37,572 nucleotides of DNA from Clostridiales bacterium (GTDB lineage: Bacteria; Bacillota; Clostridia; Oscillospirales; CAG-382). The position numbers were made by a program, and so were the translations under genes. Shown in pieces: positions 15,158 to 26,299 of this stretch. The first letter of the stretch is position 1. Each line of letters begins with the position of its first letter. The stretch spans positions 1-37,572 of the forward strand of contig JAEESG010000004.1 of NCBI GenBank assembly GCA_016286245.1, given 5' to 3'. Below the pieces are notes generated by a model that saw nothing but the letters and a program-made list of their open reading frames with translations, was not told where the DNA came from and made no database searches.

Positions 15158-15172
15158 TTCAAATACGGATTT

Positions 15173-15865
15173 TCAATTTTCCCCGGCGGATTCGGTCTCG
15201 GCGGGCTCGGCAGATTCATCAACTTCATCAACAACCGCCGCTTCTCTTACTATGCAGTGATAAGTCTGATTTTCTATTCTTATCTGAACTTCAACGGGCG
15301 TATCCGTTTCGTCGGCAATAAATTTCGGCATTTCTGCAAAATAATAAATCTTTTCATTTGTTAATGGATCTATACTTTTCCAAGCTAAACTTTCAAAGCC
15401 GTCATCCAATATTCTCGAAAAACTTCCATATTTGTACTTATCATCATATATTGCTTTTACCATTGCTGCTTCATCGGGGCTTAAAGAAATAGTGGAAATG
15501 TTTTTGCAGTTCAAAATACAATATAAATAAGTTTTATCCGAATCATCTACTTGATAGTATGATGTTCCAAAGCTAAAAAGGCCCTCTTTTTTCGGTGAAT
15601 CGACTCTTTGAGAAAATTCAATATGCTCTATTGTTATTTCCCAGTCTTTCCCGGTAATCGTATCTCCGACGTTGACAACGTTTTCCAAAACACCCTCTCC
15701 CTCTGTTACCGAAGGGGTTGTCATGTTGTTTCTTTTTACGGTTTGCGTTGTTGTTGTGGTGGTGGTAGGAAAGCATCCTGTAAAGGCCAAACTGCAAATT
15801 GCAATTAATAATAAAATAATAATAGTTTTTCTGCCGCATTTAGGGCATTTTTTGTTAATAGCCAT
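15173..15865 (-). CDS. Putative lipoprotein / DUF4352-like exported protein with poly-Thr linker
   Basis: MAINKKCPKCGRKTIIILLLIAICSLAFTGCFPTTTTTTTQ; lipobox-like FTGC after TM; beta-rich body. Confidence 0.65.
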   Translation of the reverse strand: MAINKKCPKCGRKTIIILLLIAICSLAFTGCFPTTTTTTTQTVKRNNMTTPSVTEGEGVLENVVNVGDTITGKDWEITIEHIEFSQRVDSPKKEGLFSFGTSYYQVDDSDKTYLYCILNCKNISTISLSPDEAAMVKAIYDDKYKYGSFSRILDDGFESLAWKSIDPLTNEKIYYFAEMPKFIADETDTPVEVQIRIENQTYHCIVREAAVVDEVDESAEPAETESAGEN

Positions 15866-15983
15866 AATAAAAACCTCTCTTTTGACAAATTTTTTAAAAT
15901 TATAATCTTATTTTATACTACTTTATCCGATTTGTCAATATTTTGTCGTAATTTAGGCTATAATTATTTTGCGAGGTGATTTT

Positions 15984-16127
15984 ATGAGACCGCTTAAAGA
16001 AAAAATAAGCATTACCGTTGACGGCGACATTTTGCAAAAAATCAAGGAAAAAGCCGAAAATGACGACCGCTCGCTTTCACAATATATAAATCTTATATTA
16101 AAAGAGCACCTGAAAGAAAAAAAGTAA
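15984..16127 (+). CDS. Ribbon-helix-helix-like small protein, 47 aa
   Basis: Not in ORF list (<60 aa). ATG 15984 with GCGAGGTG upstream: MRPLKEKISITVDGDILQKIKEKAENDDRSLSQYINLILKEHLKEKK*, matching RHH pattern. Confidence 0.75.
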   Translation: MRPLKEKISITVDGDILQKIKEKAENDDRSLSQYINLILKEHLKEKK

Positions 16128-16165
16128 CCGCCGAACAGTTTTTACTGTCGGCGGATTTTTTATTT
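16128..16165 (+). terminator. Rho-independent terminator of RHH gene
   Basis: CCGCCG-a-ACAGT-TTTT-ACTGT-CGGCGG followed by ATTTTTTATTTT. Confidence 0.8.
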
Positions 16166-16167
16166 TC

Positions 16168-17646
16168 TCAAAGCAATATACAAATAAGTCCGTTTGAGCC
16201 CTCGTTTATGATTTTCTGCAAGGTGCTTGTGAGTTTCATTCTCGCGTCATACGGCATATGCGCAAGTTTAGCGTTAAGGCCTTCGTTTACGAGTTCATGG
16301 AGCGATTTTCCGAAAATATTCGATTCCCATATACTTGCGGGGTTTTCCTCAAATTCTTTAAGCAGGAATTTTACTATATCCTCCGACTGTTTTTCGCTTC
16401 CGACTATCGGGCTTACTTCGGTTTGTATATCCGCCCTTATCATATGTATCGACGGCGCGGACGCGCGCAGTTTTACTCCGTAGCCGCCCGGCTGTTTTAC
16501 GATTTCCGGCTCCTCGAGCTTCAAATCCTCCACCGACGGCGTTACGATTCCGTATCCCGTCTCGTTTACCTGTTTCATTGCCGACGAGAACTTATCGTAT
16601 TCCTTTTTCATTTCCGCAAGCTCGCTCATTACGTAAAGAAGCGACTCTTCGCCGTCAATTTCAAATCCCGTCTTATCCGAAAGTATCTTATAGAACGATT
16701 CATCCGGCACGTCGATTTTAAGCGTCGCCTTTCCGCACGACAAATCTATTTCCTCAAGCTCGACGGACGCGTTATACTCGTCTTCAGTGAGGTCGTCGAA
16801 ATTTTTCTTCACTTCGCCGACTTTACTTATATTTTCCGCCCTCTTCAATATATCATCGAATATCTTCTTTTTGAGCGGGTGCTCGTCTTCTAGCGAATTC
16901 ATCCATTCGGGAAGTGCAAATCTGAGTTCCTTTACGGGAAATTCCAGAAGCACGAGTTCAAGTATATTCTTTATATCCTTTTCGTCGAGTTCAACGCAGC
17001 TTACGAGTGCGACGGGGACGTCGAATTTCTCCTCAAGTTCAAGTGCCGCGTCTATCGCGCTTTTTTCGTTGGGAAGTGCGGAATTGAGCACTATTACGAA
17101 CGGTTTATTCTGCGCTTTGAGTTCGTTTATGGCCCTCGTTTCCGCCTCGATATAGTTTTCCCTCGGTATTTCGCCTATACTGCCGTCGGTTGTAACGAGT
17201 ATTCCTATTGTGGAGTGTTCGTTTATGACCTTTTTTGTGCCTATTTCCGCCGCTTTTTCGAACGGCACCGGCTCGTCTGACCACGGAGTCATGACCATTC
17301 GCGGTTTATCGTCCTCTATATGCCCCATGGCGCCGGGCACCATATATCCGACGCAGTCTATCATCTTTACCTTGAAGGTTGCGTTATCTGCCAGATGAAG
17401 CTCAACCGCGTCGTTCGGAATGAATTTCGGTTCCGTCGTCATTACCGTCTTTCCGGCGGCGCTCTGCGGAAGTTCGTCTCTTGCCCTGTCTCTGTTGTTT
17501 TCATCTGTAATATTCGGAAGCACGAGTGTATCCATAAACTTCTTTATAAACGTTGATTTTCCCGTCCTTACGGGCCCTACGACGCCTATATAAATATCTC
17601 CGCCCGTTCTTTCGGCAATATCTTGATACAGCTTTGTATGAGTCAT
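16168..17646 (-). CDS. spoIVA: Stage IV sporulation protein A
   Basis: 492 aa; IYIGVVGPVRTGKSTFIKKFMDTLVLPNI, ELPQSAAGKTVMTTEPKFIPNDAV, CVGYMVPGAMGHIEDDKPRMVMTPWSDEPVPFEKAAEIGTKKVI: SpoIVA hallmarks. Confidence 0.97.
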   Translation of the reverse strand: MTHTKLYQDIAERTGGDIYIGVVGPVRTGKSTFIKKFMDTLVLPNITDENNRDRARDELPQSAAGKTVMTTEPKFIPNDAVELHLADNATFKVKMIDCVGYMVPGAMGHIEDDKPRMVMTPWSDEPVPFEKAAEIGTKKVINEHSTIGILVTTDGSIGEIPRENYIEAETRAINELKAQNKPFVIVLNSALPNEKSAIDAALELEEKFDVPVALVSCVELDEKDIKNILELVLLEFPVKELRFALPEWMNSLEDEHPLKKKIFDDILKRAENISKVGEVKKNFDDLTEDEYNASVELEEIDLSCGKATLKIDVPDESFYKILSDKTGFEIDGEESLLYVMSELAEMKKEYDKFSSAMKQVNETGYGIVTPSVEDLKLEEPEIVKQPGGYGVKLRASAPSIHMIRADIQTEVSPIVGSEKQSEDIVKFLLKEFEENPASIWESNIFGKSLHELVNEGLNAKLAHMPYDARMKLTSTLQKIINEGSNGLICILL

Positions 17647-17727
17647 AAAATATCCTCCCGGTCCTTATTATGAATCGTTTCTTTGTATCAATATATTTTG
17701 CCCTCTCCCGATTTATTCCTTTTTTGC

Positions 17728-17762
17728 GCAAAAAAAGACACGGATTTTTTCCGTGTCTTTTT
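17728..17762 (-). terminator. Terminator of the S10-spc-alpha supercluster (bidirectional-looking)
   Basis: AAAGACACGGA-loop-TCCGTGTCTTT with A-run/T-run on both sides, just 3' of rplQ. Confidence 0.8.
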
Positions 17763-17775
17763 TATCTTTATTTTA

Positions 17776-18120
17776 TTACTTTACGAGCTCGATTATCGCC
17801 ATTTCGGCGCCGTCTCCGCGTCTCGGGCCTATTTTGAGCACTCTCGTATAGCCGCCGTTTCTGTCAGCATATGACGGTGCTATTTCATTGAAGAGTTTTA
17901 CTACGACTCCTTCTTTTGTTATAAACGAAAGGGCCTGTCTCTTTGCCGCAAGCGTGTTCTTTTTGCCTAAAGTAATCATTTTATCGGTAAGCGAGCGCAC
18001 TTCCTTTGCTCTGTACACCGTCGTTTCGAGTCTGCCGTTTTCAAGCAGGTACGTAACAAGGCCTCTGAGCATCGACATTCTTATGTCGGTAGGACGTCCG
18101 AGCTTTCTTGTTCCTGGCAT
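17776..18120 (-). CDS. rplQ: 50S ribosomal protein L17
   Basis: [42 protein letters not shown]. Confidence 0.97.
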   Translation of the reverse strand: MPGTRKLGRPTDIRMSMLRGLVTYLLENGRLETTVYRAKEVRSLTDKMITLGKKNTLAAKRQALSFITKEGVVVKLFNEIAPSYADRNGGYTRVLKIGPRRGDGAEMAIIELVK

Positions 18121-18182
18121 TTTTACTCCTCCTTTTTGAGTAGATTACACCGATTTTGCATTATCGGTAAAACAGTATTGGT

Positions 18183-19136
18183 TCAGTCTTCATCCTTTTT
18201 AAGCGCAAGTCCGAGCGAATGAAGCTTCTGGATTACTTCCTCCATCGACTTCTTTCCGAGGTTTCTTACCTTTCCGAGCTCTTCCTCCGTCTTATTTACA
18301 AGGTCTTCGACTGTATCTATGCCGGCGCGCTTCAAGCAGTTGAATGAACGCACTGACATGTCAAGCTCCTCAATAGTCATCTCCAACACTTTTTCTTTTA
18401 CCGTCTCGTGTCTGTCAATCAATATTTCGGTTTTCTTTGCGTCATCTGACAAGTCTATGAACAGACTGAGATGCTCATTGAGAATCTTGGCAGCTAAAGA
18501 TATAGCTTCTTTTGCCGAAATTGTTCCGTCCGTAAGAACTTCAAGCGTGAGTTTATCGTAGTCGGTCATGTTTCCCACACGCGTATTTTCTACCGTGTAA
18601 TTTACCTTATATACCGGCGTATATATGGAATCCACGCAGATCAGCCCTATCGGCGGGTTCTGAAGCAGCGTCTTATTCTTTTCGCCCGATACGTAGCCTC
18701 TTCCGTGTCCGAAGGTGAGCTCCATTTTAAGAGATCCGCCTTTTTCCACGTACGCTATATGCTGGTCCTTATTCAATATTTCAATATCGCCGTCGCATTT
18801 GATGTCTCCCGCCGTTACTTCGCCCTCTTCGGTCGCTTCAAGATATACCGTTTTGGGTGCGTCGGTGTGAAGTTTCGCCGTAATGCCCTTGATATTGAGT
18901 ATTATCTCGGGAACGTCTTCTTTTACATTGGGGATTATTGAGATTTCGTGCAACACTCCGTCTATCTTTACGCTTGTCGCCGCTACGCCCGGAAGTGAGC
19001 TGAGCAATACTCTGCGAAGTGAATTTCCGAGTGTTGTGCCATATCCTCTTTCCAACGGTTCGATGACGAATTTGCCGTATGAGCCGTCAGATTTTAATTC
19101 TACTGTTGTTATATTTGGTCTTTCTATTTCTATCAT
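18183..19136 (-). CDS. rpoA: RNA polymerase subunit alpha
   Basis: [28 protein letters not shown]; alpha-[42 protein letters not shown]. Confidence 0.98.
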   Translation of the reverse strand: MIEIERPNITTVELKSDGSYGKFVIEPLERGYGTTLGNSLRRVLLSSLPGVAATSVKIDGVLHEISIIPNVKEDVPEIILNIKGITAKLHTDAPKTVYLEATEEGEVTAGDIKCDGDIEILNKDQHIAYVEKGGSLKMELTFGHGRGYVSGEKNKTLLQNPPIGLICVDSIYTPVYKVNYTVENTRVGNMTDYDKLTLEVLTDGTISAKEAISLAAKILNEHLSLFIDLSDDAKKTEILIDRHETVKEKVLEMTIEELDMSVRSFNCLKRAGIDTVEDLVNKTEEELGKVRNLGKKSMEEVIQKLHSLGLALKKDED

Positions 19137-19186
19137 TGCCTGAAACCTCCCCTTTTTTATAACTTTTTTCCTTTTCGTTCAAAAGG

Positions 19187-19819
19187 TTACGAATTCTTTG
19201 AGTACAACTCAACGATGAAGTGTTCTTCAAACGGGAAGTCGATATCCTCTCTTGTCGGAAGCTTTGTTACCGTTGCGGTTACGTTCTGCTTATCGACATC
19301 AATCCATGCGGGGAACGTGCGGTTATCGAGGTTCTCAACAAGCGACTTTATCTTTTCGGATTTCTTGCTGGATTCCTTTACCGATATTACGTCTCCGGCT
19401 TTTACTATTATCGAAGGTATATCTGCCTTTTTGCCATTGATGAGGAAATGTCCGTGAGTTACAAGCTGTCTTGCGTCTCTTCTGCTTTCTCCCATACCCA
19501 TTCTGAATACTACGTTGTCAAATCTGCGTTCTATAAGCGTCAGAAGATTTTCGCCCGTCATTCCTTCTTTTGCGTCTGCTATCTTGAAGTAATTTCTGAA
19601 CTGTCTTTCGGATATTCCGTAGTATCTCTTTGCCTTCTGCGATTCACGCAGCTGACGTGCATATTCGCTGTTCTTCTTACGTGCCGCGCCGTGCTGTCCG
19701 GGTGCTCCCGTACGTCTGTTTATAGCGCACTTCTCCGTATAGCAGCGTTCGCCCTTTGCAAACAGTTTTACGCCTTCTCTGCGGCACAGTCTGCATGCAG
19801 GACCTGTATATTTTGCCAT
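19187..19819 (-). CDS. rpsD: 30S ribosomal protein S4
   Basis: [26 protein letters not shown]...; S4 domain. Confidence 0.97.
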   Translation of the reverse strand: MAKYTGPACRLCRREGVKLFAKGERCYTEKCAINRRTGAPGQHGAARKKNSEYARQLRESQKAKRYYGISERQFRNYFKIADAKEGMTGENLLTLIERRFDNVVFRMGMGESRRDARQLVTHGHFLINGKKADIPSIIVKAGDVISVKESSKKSEKIKSLVENLDNRTFPAWIDVDKQNVTATVTKLPTREDIDFPFEEHFIVELYSKNS

Positions 19820-19852
19820 GAGTTTTTCTCCTCCTTGTTTTTTTCTTTCGGA

Positions 19853-20254
19853 TTATACGCGTCTTCTCTTGGGAGGACGGCATCCGTTATGCGGAATAGG
19901 TGTTACGTCTTTTATCGATACGATTTCAAGACCTGCTGTCTGAAGCGCTCTGATCGCGGATTCTCTTCCCTGACCGGGACCCTTTACGAATACTTCGACA
20001 GTTTTAAGTCCGTGTTCCATTGCCGCTTTTGCTGCCGTTTCGGCTGCCGTCTGTGCGGCGTACGGCGTAGATTTTCTCGAGCCTCTGAAGCCCATTTCTC
20101 CGGCTGAAGCCCACGAAATCGTATTTCCGTTGGTATCGCTTATCGTTACTATCGTATTATTGAAAGATGAACGGATATGCGCCGAGCCCTTTTCTATATT
20201 CTTACGTTCACGGCGTTTTCTCGTTGTCGTCTTTTTTGCTGCAACCTTTGCCAT
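19853..20254 (-). CDS. rpsK: 30S ribosomal protein S11
   Basis: [43 protein letters not shown]. Confidence 0.97.
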   Translation of the reverse strand: MAKVAAKKTTTRKRRERKNIEKGSAHIRSSFNNTIVTISDTNGNTISWASAGEMGFRGSRKSTPYAAQTAAETAAKAAMEHGLKTVEVFVKGPGQGRESAIRALQTAGLEIVSIKDVTPIPHNGCRPPKRRRV

Positions 20255-20314
20255 ATTTTAGTTTTCCACTCCTTCCTTTGCGGTCGTGATACGTTCACTC
20301 CGCAACAAAGTCAA

Positions 20315-20683
20315 TTATTTCTTCTTATTTGCTATTGTCTTTGCGGGACCTTTACGCGTTCTCGCGTTTGTCTTCGATCTCTGTCCTCTTACGGGAAGTC
20401 CTTTACGATGTCTGGTTCCTCTGTAAGAATCGATTTCAACAAGACGCTTTATGTTCATTGCTACTTCTCTTCTGAGGTCGCCTTCTACCATATATTCATG
20501 TTCGATGGCTTCACGGAGTTTTGCAACGTCTTCTTCCGTCAGATCCTTTACTCTTGTATCGGGGTTTACACCCGTTTTAGCAAGTATTTTATTAGAACTT
20601 GTACGGCCTATTCCGAATATATAAGTGAGTCCGATTTCAACTCTCTTTTCTCTCGGAAGGTCTACACCTGCGATACGTGCCAT
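20315..20683 (-). CDS. rpsM: 30S ribosomal protein S13
   Basis: [34 protein letters not shown]. Confidence 0.97.
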   Translation of the reverse strand: MARIAGVDLPREKRVEIGLTYIFGIGRTSSNKILAKTGVNPDTRVKDLTEEDVAKLREAIEHEYMVEGDLRREVAMNIKRLVEIDSYRGTRHRKGLPVRGQRSKTNARTRKGPAKTIANKKK

Positions 20684-20731
20684 TCTTTTTTTACACCTCG
20701 TTTTCTCGTCTTTCGACGTTTTTGCCTTTTA

Positions 20732-20845
20732 TCAGCCCTGTCTCTGCTTATGCTTCGGATTCTCGCAGATAACCATTACGACTCCGTGTCTCTTGATTAT
20801 CTTGCATTTTTCGCATATTTTCTTTACCGAAGGTTTAACTTTCAT
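20732..20845 (-). CDS. rpmJ: 50S ribosomal protein L36
   Basis: Not in ORF list (37 aa): [37 protein letters not shown]. Confidence 0.97.
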   Translation of the reverse strand: MKVKPSVKKICEKCKIIKRHGVVMVICENPKHKQRQG

Positions 20846-20881
20846 CTTAAAATCCTCCTGTTTAGAGCTTTTCGCATGCGC

Positions 20882-21106
20882 TTATTTTGCTCTCCATGTA
20901 ATTCTTCCTTTTGTAAGGTCATAACTCGAAACTTCGACCGTTACCTTATCGCCCGGAAGAATTTTTATAAAATTCATTCTGAGTTTTCCCGATATATGCG
21001 CCGTTACGACGTGTTCGTTCGGGAGCTTTACCAAGAAGGTCGCGTTCGGAAGCGCTTCCGTTACGACTCCTTCAAATTCAATTACATCGTCTTTCGACAA
21101 GTTCAT
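20882..21106 (-). CDS. infA: Translation initiation factor IF-1
   Basis: [50 protein letters not shown]. Confidence 0.97.
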   Translation of the reverse strand: MNLSKDDVIEFEGVVTEALPNATFLVKLPNEHVVTAHISGKLRMNFIKILPGDKVTVEVSSYDLTKGRITWRAK

Positions 21107-21411
21107 CCCTCCGTCTTCATGTATTTTTCGAGCAACTGAATTATTTGTCCGTCATCTACGTTGTTTACTGTCTCTTTTCCTATTATTTCAAGGTGAAAAA
21201 CGCTTTTTTTCTTTGCGTTTTCGACTTTTCTGTCCGTTCCGTTTGCGATTTTTGCGAAAACCTTTCCTTTTCCGTCGGTTTGCGTGTCAATCACTGCGTA
21301 AACTCTGCCGCGGCTTCTGCCGCTGCGCGAACGCACGACGCTTCCCGGACATATTTCGGCATACGTATTATTTACGGGCCTTTTCAATTTCCTTTTTTTA
21401 TCAAAACTCAT
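21103..21411 (-). CDS. KOW domain-containing RNA-binding protein (L14e-like)
   Basis: [22 protein letters not shown]; positioned between map and infA with ATGA overlaps at both ends, as in many Clostridia. Confidence 0.85.
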   Translation of the reverse strand: MSFDKKRKLKRPVNNTYAEICPGSVVRSRSGRSRGRVYAVIDTQTDGKGKVFAKIANGTDRKVENAKKKSVFHLEIIGKETVNNVDDGQIIQLLEKYMKTEG

Positions 21412-22154
21412 ACGGCAGTCAGAATTTCGGCTCCGTTTGCCGTTATCAAAACAGAATTTTCATAATGCGCCGACAATTTTCCGTCCGCGGTTACCACGGT
21501 CCAGTCGTTATCGAGCACGTAAACGGCGTCTTTTCCGTAATTGACCATAGGTTCTACCGCAATCGTCATTCCCTCGTACAGTCTCGTGCCGCGTCCGGCC
21601 TTTCCGTAGTTCGGAACTTCGGGGTCTTCGTGGAGTTCTGCACCCACTCCGTGTCCGACAAATTCCTTTACCACCGTAAAGCCCGCGTCTTCAACGTGTT
21701 TCTGTATCGCGTATGAAATATCACCGAGTCTGTTTTCGGGCGCTGCGTATTTTATGCCTTCAAAAAAGCTCTCTCTGGTTATTCTTTCCAGACGCTTTGC
21801 CTCGTCTGACACGTTTCCGCAGAAAAACGTCCTTGCGGCGTCGCCGTGATAGCCTTTATATCTTGCTCCTACGTCAACTTTCACTATATCTCCGTCAAGA
21901 AGTATTCTCTTTCCGGGGATTCCGTGAATTACCTCGTCGTTTACGCTTATGCACGCGCTTGCAGGAAAACCGTTATAGTGCAGAAACGACGGAATCGCGT
22001 CGTGAGCCGTGATAACCTTATGAATCTCTGCGTCTATATGCTGCAGCGACACTCCCGGTTTTACGAGTTCCTTTGCGGTTTCCAGCGCCAGCGCCGTTAT
22101 TTTTCCCGCCTCGCGCATAAGTTCTATTTCTTTGTCATTTTTGATTTTGATCAT
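21408..22154 (-). CDS. map: Methionine aminopeptidase type I
   Basis: VSLQHIDAEIHKVI..PSFLHYNGFPASACISVNDEVIHGIPGKR. Confidence 0.97.
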   Translation of the reverse strand: MIKIKNDKEIELMREAGKITALALETAKELVKPGVSLQHIDAEIHKVITAHDAIPSFLHYNGFPASACISVNDEVIHGIPGKRILLDGDIVKVDVGARYKGYHGDAARTFFCGNVSDEAKRLERITRESFFEGIKYAAPENRLGDISYAIQKHVEDAGFTVVKEFVGHGVGAELHEDPEVPNYGKAGRGTRLYEGMTIAVEPMVNYGKDAVYVLDNDWTVVTADGKLSAHYENSVLITANGAEILTAV

Positions 22155-22158
22155 TTAT

Positions 22159-22797
22159 TCAGTCCTCGATTCCGAGTGCCTGTGCAGTAAGTCTTGTCGT
22201 ATCGGCCAGTTTTTCCTGTCCGATTACCGTCTTCAGCACGCCTTTTTCTTCATAAAAGGCTTTAAGCGGCTCGGTTTCGCTATGATAGACCGCAAGTCTG
22301 TTCTTTACGATTTCCGGATCGTCGTCCTTACGTATTGTAAGCTGCGCTCCGCAATTATCGCAAATTCCTTCGGTCTTGGGGGGATTGTAATCGATATGAT
22401 AGGTTGCGCCGCACTTTGCGCAGGTTCTTCTGCCGCTCATGCGTCTTACTATCGTTTCGTCGGGCACCTCGATATTGAGAACGACGTCTATTTTTACGCC
22501 CATATCTTCAAGCGCCTGCGCCTGAGGAATGGTTCTCGGAAATCCGTCGAGGATAAATCCGTTATTGCAGTCGTCTTTATCGAGTCTGTCCTTTATGATT
22601 CCTATGACAACCTCGTCGGGAAGGAGTAAACCTGCGTCAATGTAGCTTTTCGCCGATTTTCCCATTTCCGTTTCGTTTTTTATCGCTTCGCGGATCATAT
22701 TTCCCGTCGAAATTGTCGGAATATTCAGTTTTTTGCTTACTGTTTCTGCCTGTGTTCCTTTACCGGCGCCCGGGGAACCGAAAAATATTATTTTCAT
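22159..22797 (-). CDS. adk: Adenylate kinase, Zn-lid type
   Basis: [43 protein letters not shown]. Confidence 0.97.
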   Translation of the reverse strand: MKIIFFGSPGAGKGTQAETVSKKLNIPTISTGNMIREAIKNETEMGKSAKSYIDAGLLLPDEVVIGIIKDRLDKDDCNNGFILDGFPRTIPQAQALEDMGVKIDVVLNIEVPDETIVRRMSGRRTCAKCGATYHIDYNPPKTEGICDNCGAQLTIRKDDDPEIVKNRLAVYHSETEPLKAFYEEKGVLKTVIGQEKLADTTRLTAQALGIED

Positions 22798-22835
22798 AAT
22801 AACTGCTCCTCTTTTTTCTGCGAAACACCAAAGGA

Positions 22836-24110
22836 TTATTCAAGGAATCCCTTATAATGACGAAGCGTCATCTGTGCTTCAATTTCCTGTACCGTTTCAA
22901 GAACAACGCTTACAAGAATGAGAAGTGAAGAACCTCCGAATGCAAGTCCCGAAAGTTTTGTGCTTATCATTCCGAGTATAAGCGGAAGTGTTGCGATTAT
23001 TCCAAGGAATATCGCGCCGATAAGGGTGATTCTTCCGAGAATTTTGGATATATAATCCACCGTCGGTTTGCCGGGACGGATACCCGTTATGAATCCGCCG
23101 TTTTTCTTTAAGTTATTTGCCACTTCCACGGGGTTGAAGGATATTGCAAGATAAAAATACGCAAACGCTATAATCAATACGAAGTAAATTACCATATAAA
23201 GCGGTGATTTCATCGAGAATATATTGACTATATTGTACCACAGTCCGCTTGTTTCTTTAGGCGGGAATATCGACGCTATCGTCGTCGGTATTGCGGCAAG
23301 CGAGCTTGCGAAGATTATCGGCATAACGCCCGACATATTGAGCTTCATGGGAAGGTACGTGCTCTGTCCGCCGTATACCTTTCTTCCCACCTGGCGCTTT
23401 GCATACTGTACGGCAAGTCTGCGTTCCGCTTCCGTTACGTGTACTATCAGAAGTACCATGCACAGCGTTATTACTATGAAGAGCAGGAATATCGGAAGTC
23501 CGTTGTTCCATGCCGTCGTTACCATGGTCGGGAACGATGCCGCGATGTTTACGAACAGTATGATGGATATTCCGTTTCCTATACCGAATTCGTTTATCTT
23601 TTCGGCCAGCCACATGATTATTGCGGCGCCCGCGCAGTAACACGAGATGATGACTATTTTGTCAAACAGCGTGTCGTGTCCGGGGATTATCCAGCCGAGC
23701 GCGTTTATATACGCGCAATATCCTATACTTGTCAGAAGCGCGAGTCCCACAGTTGCAAGTCTCGTTATCTGAGTCAGTTTCTTTCTTCCTTCTTCTCCTT
23801 CTTTTGACAATCTCTCGAGTGCGGGGATTGCTATGGTGAGAAGCTGGATTACGATTGATGCCGTGATATAAGGTGAAATGGAAAGTGCAAATAAAGTGGC
23901 TTTAGAAAAAGTTTCACCCGAGATTATATCAAAATACTGAAACAATCCCTGAAGTCCGCTTGCGTTTACGCCTGACTGTGCAAGTCCCGCATATACGAAC
24001 GGTACCGGGATAACCGAGCCGATTCTGAAAAGTACCACTATAAACAGCGTGAACAGCAGTCTTCTTCTCAACTCGGGGATTTTCCAAGCGTTCTTAATTG
24101 TCTGCAGCAC
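22836..24110 (-). CDS. secY: Preprotein translocase subunit SecY
   Basis: 424 aa polytopic; [36 protein letters not shown]. Confidence 0.97.
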   Translation of the reverse strand: MLQTIKNAWKIPELRRRLLFTLFIVVLFRIGSVIPVPFVYAGLAQSGVNASGLQGLFQYFDIISGETFSKATLFALSISPYITASIVIQLLTIAIPALERLSKEGEEGRKKLTQITRLATVGLALLTSIGYCAYINALGWIIPGHDTLFDKIVIISCYCAGAAIIMWLAEKINEFGIGNGISIILFVNIAASFPTMVTTAWNNGLPIFLLFIVITLCMVLLIVHVTEAERRLAVQYAKRQVGRKVYGGQSTYLPMKLNMSGVMPIIFASSLAAIPTTIASIFPPKETSGLWYNIVNIFSMKSPLYMVIYFVLIIAFAYFYLAISFNPVEVANNLKKNGGFITGIRPGKPTVDYISKILGRITLIGAIFLGIIATLPLILGMISTKLSGLAFGGSSLLILVSVVLETVQEIEAQMTLRHYKGFLE

Positions 24111-24111
24111 C

Positions 24112-24558
24112 TTAAATCACCTCTGCCTTTCCGCCTGCGGCTTCTATCTTTTCCTTTGCGGATTCCGATATCTTAGCTGCTTTTACGGTGAGCTTCTTTG
24201 TGATTTCGCCTCTTCCGAGCACCTTTAATCCGTCAAGTTCTTTTCTTATTACTCCTTTTTCAAGAAGCACTTCAACCGAAACCTCGTCGCCGTCGTTAAA
24301 GAGCTTATCGAGTGTTTCAAGGTTTACTATTGCATATTCCTTCTTAAAGAGGCTGTTTGAAAATCCTCTTTTGGGAAGTCTTCTGTAAAGCGGAATCTGT
24401 CCGCCTTCAAAACCGGGTCTTACTCCTCCGCCGGATCTGGCTTTCTGTCCTTTATGGCCGCGTCCGCCCGTCTTTCCGTTTCCGGAGCCCGGACCGCGTC
24501 CTCTTCTCCATGCGCCCTTTGCTGAGCCGGCAGCGGGTGAAAGTTCATGTAATTTCAC
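24112..24558 (-). CDS. rplO: 50S ribosomal protein L15
   Basis: [43 protein letters not shown]. Confidence 0.97.
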   Translation of the reverse strand: MKLHELSPAAGSAKGAWRRGRGPGSGNGKTGGRGHKGQKARSGGGVRPGFEGGQIPLYRRLPKRGFSNSLFKKEYAIVNLETLDKLFNDGDEVSVEVLLEKGVIRKELDGLKVLGRGEITKKLTVKAAKISESAKEKIEAAGGKAEVI

Positions 24559-24560
24559 TT

Positions 24561-24743
24561 TTAACCCTCCTTTACTGCTATCAGGTAATCGATAAGCTTT
24601 ATCTTTCCCTGTGTGGCTTCGTTATTTTCCTGTACCGTTACATCGCCTATTTTACGTAAGCCCAAAGAGTGTGCGGTGGCGATGTGGTTCTTTTTGCAGC
24701 CGATAAGGCTCTTTTTAAGTGTTATTGTTACCTTTGCCATCAC
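24561..24743 (-). CDS. rpmD: 50S ribosomal protein L30
   Basis: [38 protein letters not shown]. Confidence 0.95.
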   Translation of the reverse strand: MMAKVTITLKKSLIGCKKNHIATAHSLGLRKIGDVTVQENNEATQGKIKLIDYLIAVKEG

Positions 24744-24753
24744 TGTTTCCTCC

Positions 24754-25260
24754 TTATTTGCTTACTATTTCTTCTTTTGTCTTTCCTCTCGTTTTTGCGA
24801 CTTCTTCAGCCGTTCTGAGATTTTTAAGACCTTCAAACGTTGCTTTTACAACGTTGATTTTATTGTTGGATCTTAAGCTCTTCGCTCTTATATCCTTGAT
24901 TCCGGCCATCTCCACTACCGAACGCACCGTGCCTCCGGCGATTATACCGGTTCCTTCCGACGCCGGCTTGAGAAGTACTCTGGCTGCGCCGAATTCTCCG
25001 ATTATATCGTGAGGAATACTTGTGTTCTTGAGTGATACCGTTATCATACTCTTTTTCGCGTCTTCAAGCGCTTTTCTGATTGCTTCCGGCACTTCGGCTG
25101 ATTTTCCGATTCCGTAGCCTATATGACCGTTGCGGTCTCCTACTACAACTACTGAAGCGAAACGCATGATTCGTCCGCCTTTTACTGTTTTGGATACACG
25201 TCTTGTTTCAATAACCTGTTCCTCAAGTTCAAGTGTTGCAGGATCTATATTGAATGCCAT
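24754..25260 (-). CDS. rpsE: 30S ribosomal protein S5
   Basis: Start taken at MAFNIDP (25260); [28 protein letters not shown]. Confidence 0.96.
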   Translation of the reverse strand: MAFNIDPATLELEEQVIETRRVSKTVKGGRIMRFASVVVVGDRNGHIGYGIGKSAEVPEAIRKALEDAKKSMITVSLKNTSIPHDIIGEFGAARVLLKPASEGTGIIAGGTVRSVVEMAGIKDIRAKSLRSNNKINVVKATFEGLKNLRTAEEVAKTRGKTKEEIVSK

Positions 25261-25276
25261 ATTACCCCTCCTATTT

Positions 25277-25636
25277 TTAGAACTTGAGTCCGGCTTCGCG
25301 CGCCGCCTCTGCAAGTTCCTTTACGCGTCCGTGGAAAATGTATCCGCCTCTGTCGAATACGACTTCGTTTATACCGTTTTCAACCGCGCGCTTTGCAACA
25401 AGCTCGCCGACCTTTTTCGCCGCGTCCTTGTTTCCGCCGTATGCGCCGAAATCCCTTTCGGTGCTCGATGCGCTTACCAGTGTCTTTCCGCACGTATCGT
25501 CTATCACCTGCGCGTAAATGTTTGCAAGCGAGCGATATACGCAAAGACGGGGGCGGGAAGCAGTACCGCTTACCTTGGCACGTACTCTTGCGTGTCTTTT
25601 CTTACGCTGAATATTGCTGTCTTTTCTCGATACCAT
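25277..25636 (-). CDS. rplR: 50S ribosomal protein L18
   Basis: [34 protein letters not shown]. Confidence 0.97.
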   Translation of the reverse strand: MVSRKDSNIQRKKRHARVRAKVSGTASRPRLCVYRSLANIYAQVIDDTCGKTLVSASSTERDFGAYGGNKDAAKKVGELVAKRAVENGINEVVFDRGGYIFHGRVKELAEAAREAGLKF

Positions 25637-25656
25637 TTTACTGCACTCCCTTCCTG

Positions 25657-26196
25657 TTACTTGCCGGCCTTACCGGATTTACGTCTGATTCTCTCGTCGG
25701 AATACTTGATTCCCTTGCCGAGATACGGTTCCGGCGGACGTTTCTTTCTGATTTCGGCCGTTATCTGACCTACCTTCTGCTTATCCGCTCCGGACACGAT
25801 TATCGTGTTGGGATCCGGCACTTCAAACGTGATTCCGTCGCTCTCTTCGATATTTACGGGATGTGAATATCCGATTGTGAGCACGAGCTGTTTGCCCTGC
25901 TTTGCCGCACGGTATCCCACGCCGTTTATCTCAAGCTTCTTGCTGAATCCGTTCGTTACGCCTTCTACCATATTTGAAATCAATGAACGTGTAAGTCCAT
26001 GAAGTGCTTTTTGCTGTTTTTCCTCACCGGGACGTTCTACCGTCAATACACCGTCTTCAACCTTGAGTTTCATCTCGGGATTGATTTTCTGTGTAAGCGT
26101 GCCCTTCGGGCCTTTTACGGTAATGCAGTTCTCTGCATCAATTTTAACGTCAACACCGGCAGGAATTGTAACAGGCATTCTACCTATTCTTGACAT
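25657..26196 (-). CDS. rplF: 50S ribosomal protein L6
   Basis: [17 protein letters not shown]...RRKSGKAGK. Confidence 0.97.
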   Translation of the reverse strand: MSRIGRMPVTIPAGVDVKIDAENCITVKGPKGTLTQKINPEMKLKVEDGVLTVERPGEEKQQKALHGLTRSLISNMVEGVTNGFSKKLEINGVGYRAAKQGKQLVLTIGYSHPVNIEESDGITFEVPDPNTIIVSGADKQKVGQITAEIRKKRPPEPYLGKGIKYSDERIRRKSGKAGK

Positions 26197-26299
26197 GATG
26201 TTTCTCCTTCCGTTAATTACGCTTCTTTTTTCTGTATGTGTTTTTCACCTTACAGAATCAACATTAAATTAACATTTTTGTTGCATTAAATTGAAGCAA

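Noticed and set aside
17647-17760. Possible sigma-E promoter upstream of spoIVA (GATACAAAG / CATAATAA)
   Set aside because: Biologically expected, but no -35/-10 combination fit the consensus with correct spacing well enough to call.
19220-21139. Long plus-strand ORFs (295 aa, 320 aa) across rpsD-rpsM
   Set aside because: Antisense to conserved ribosomal protein genes; Phe/Cys/Tyr/Arg-rich shadow translations.
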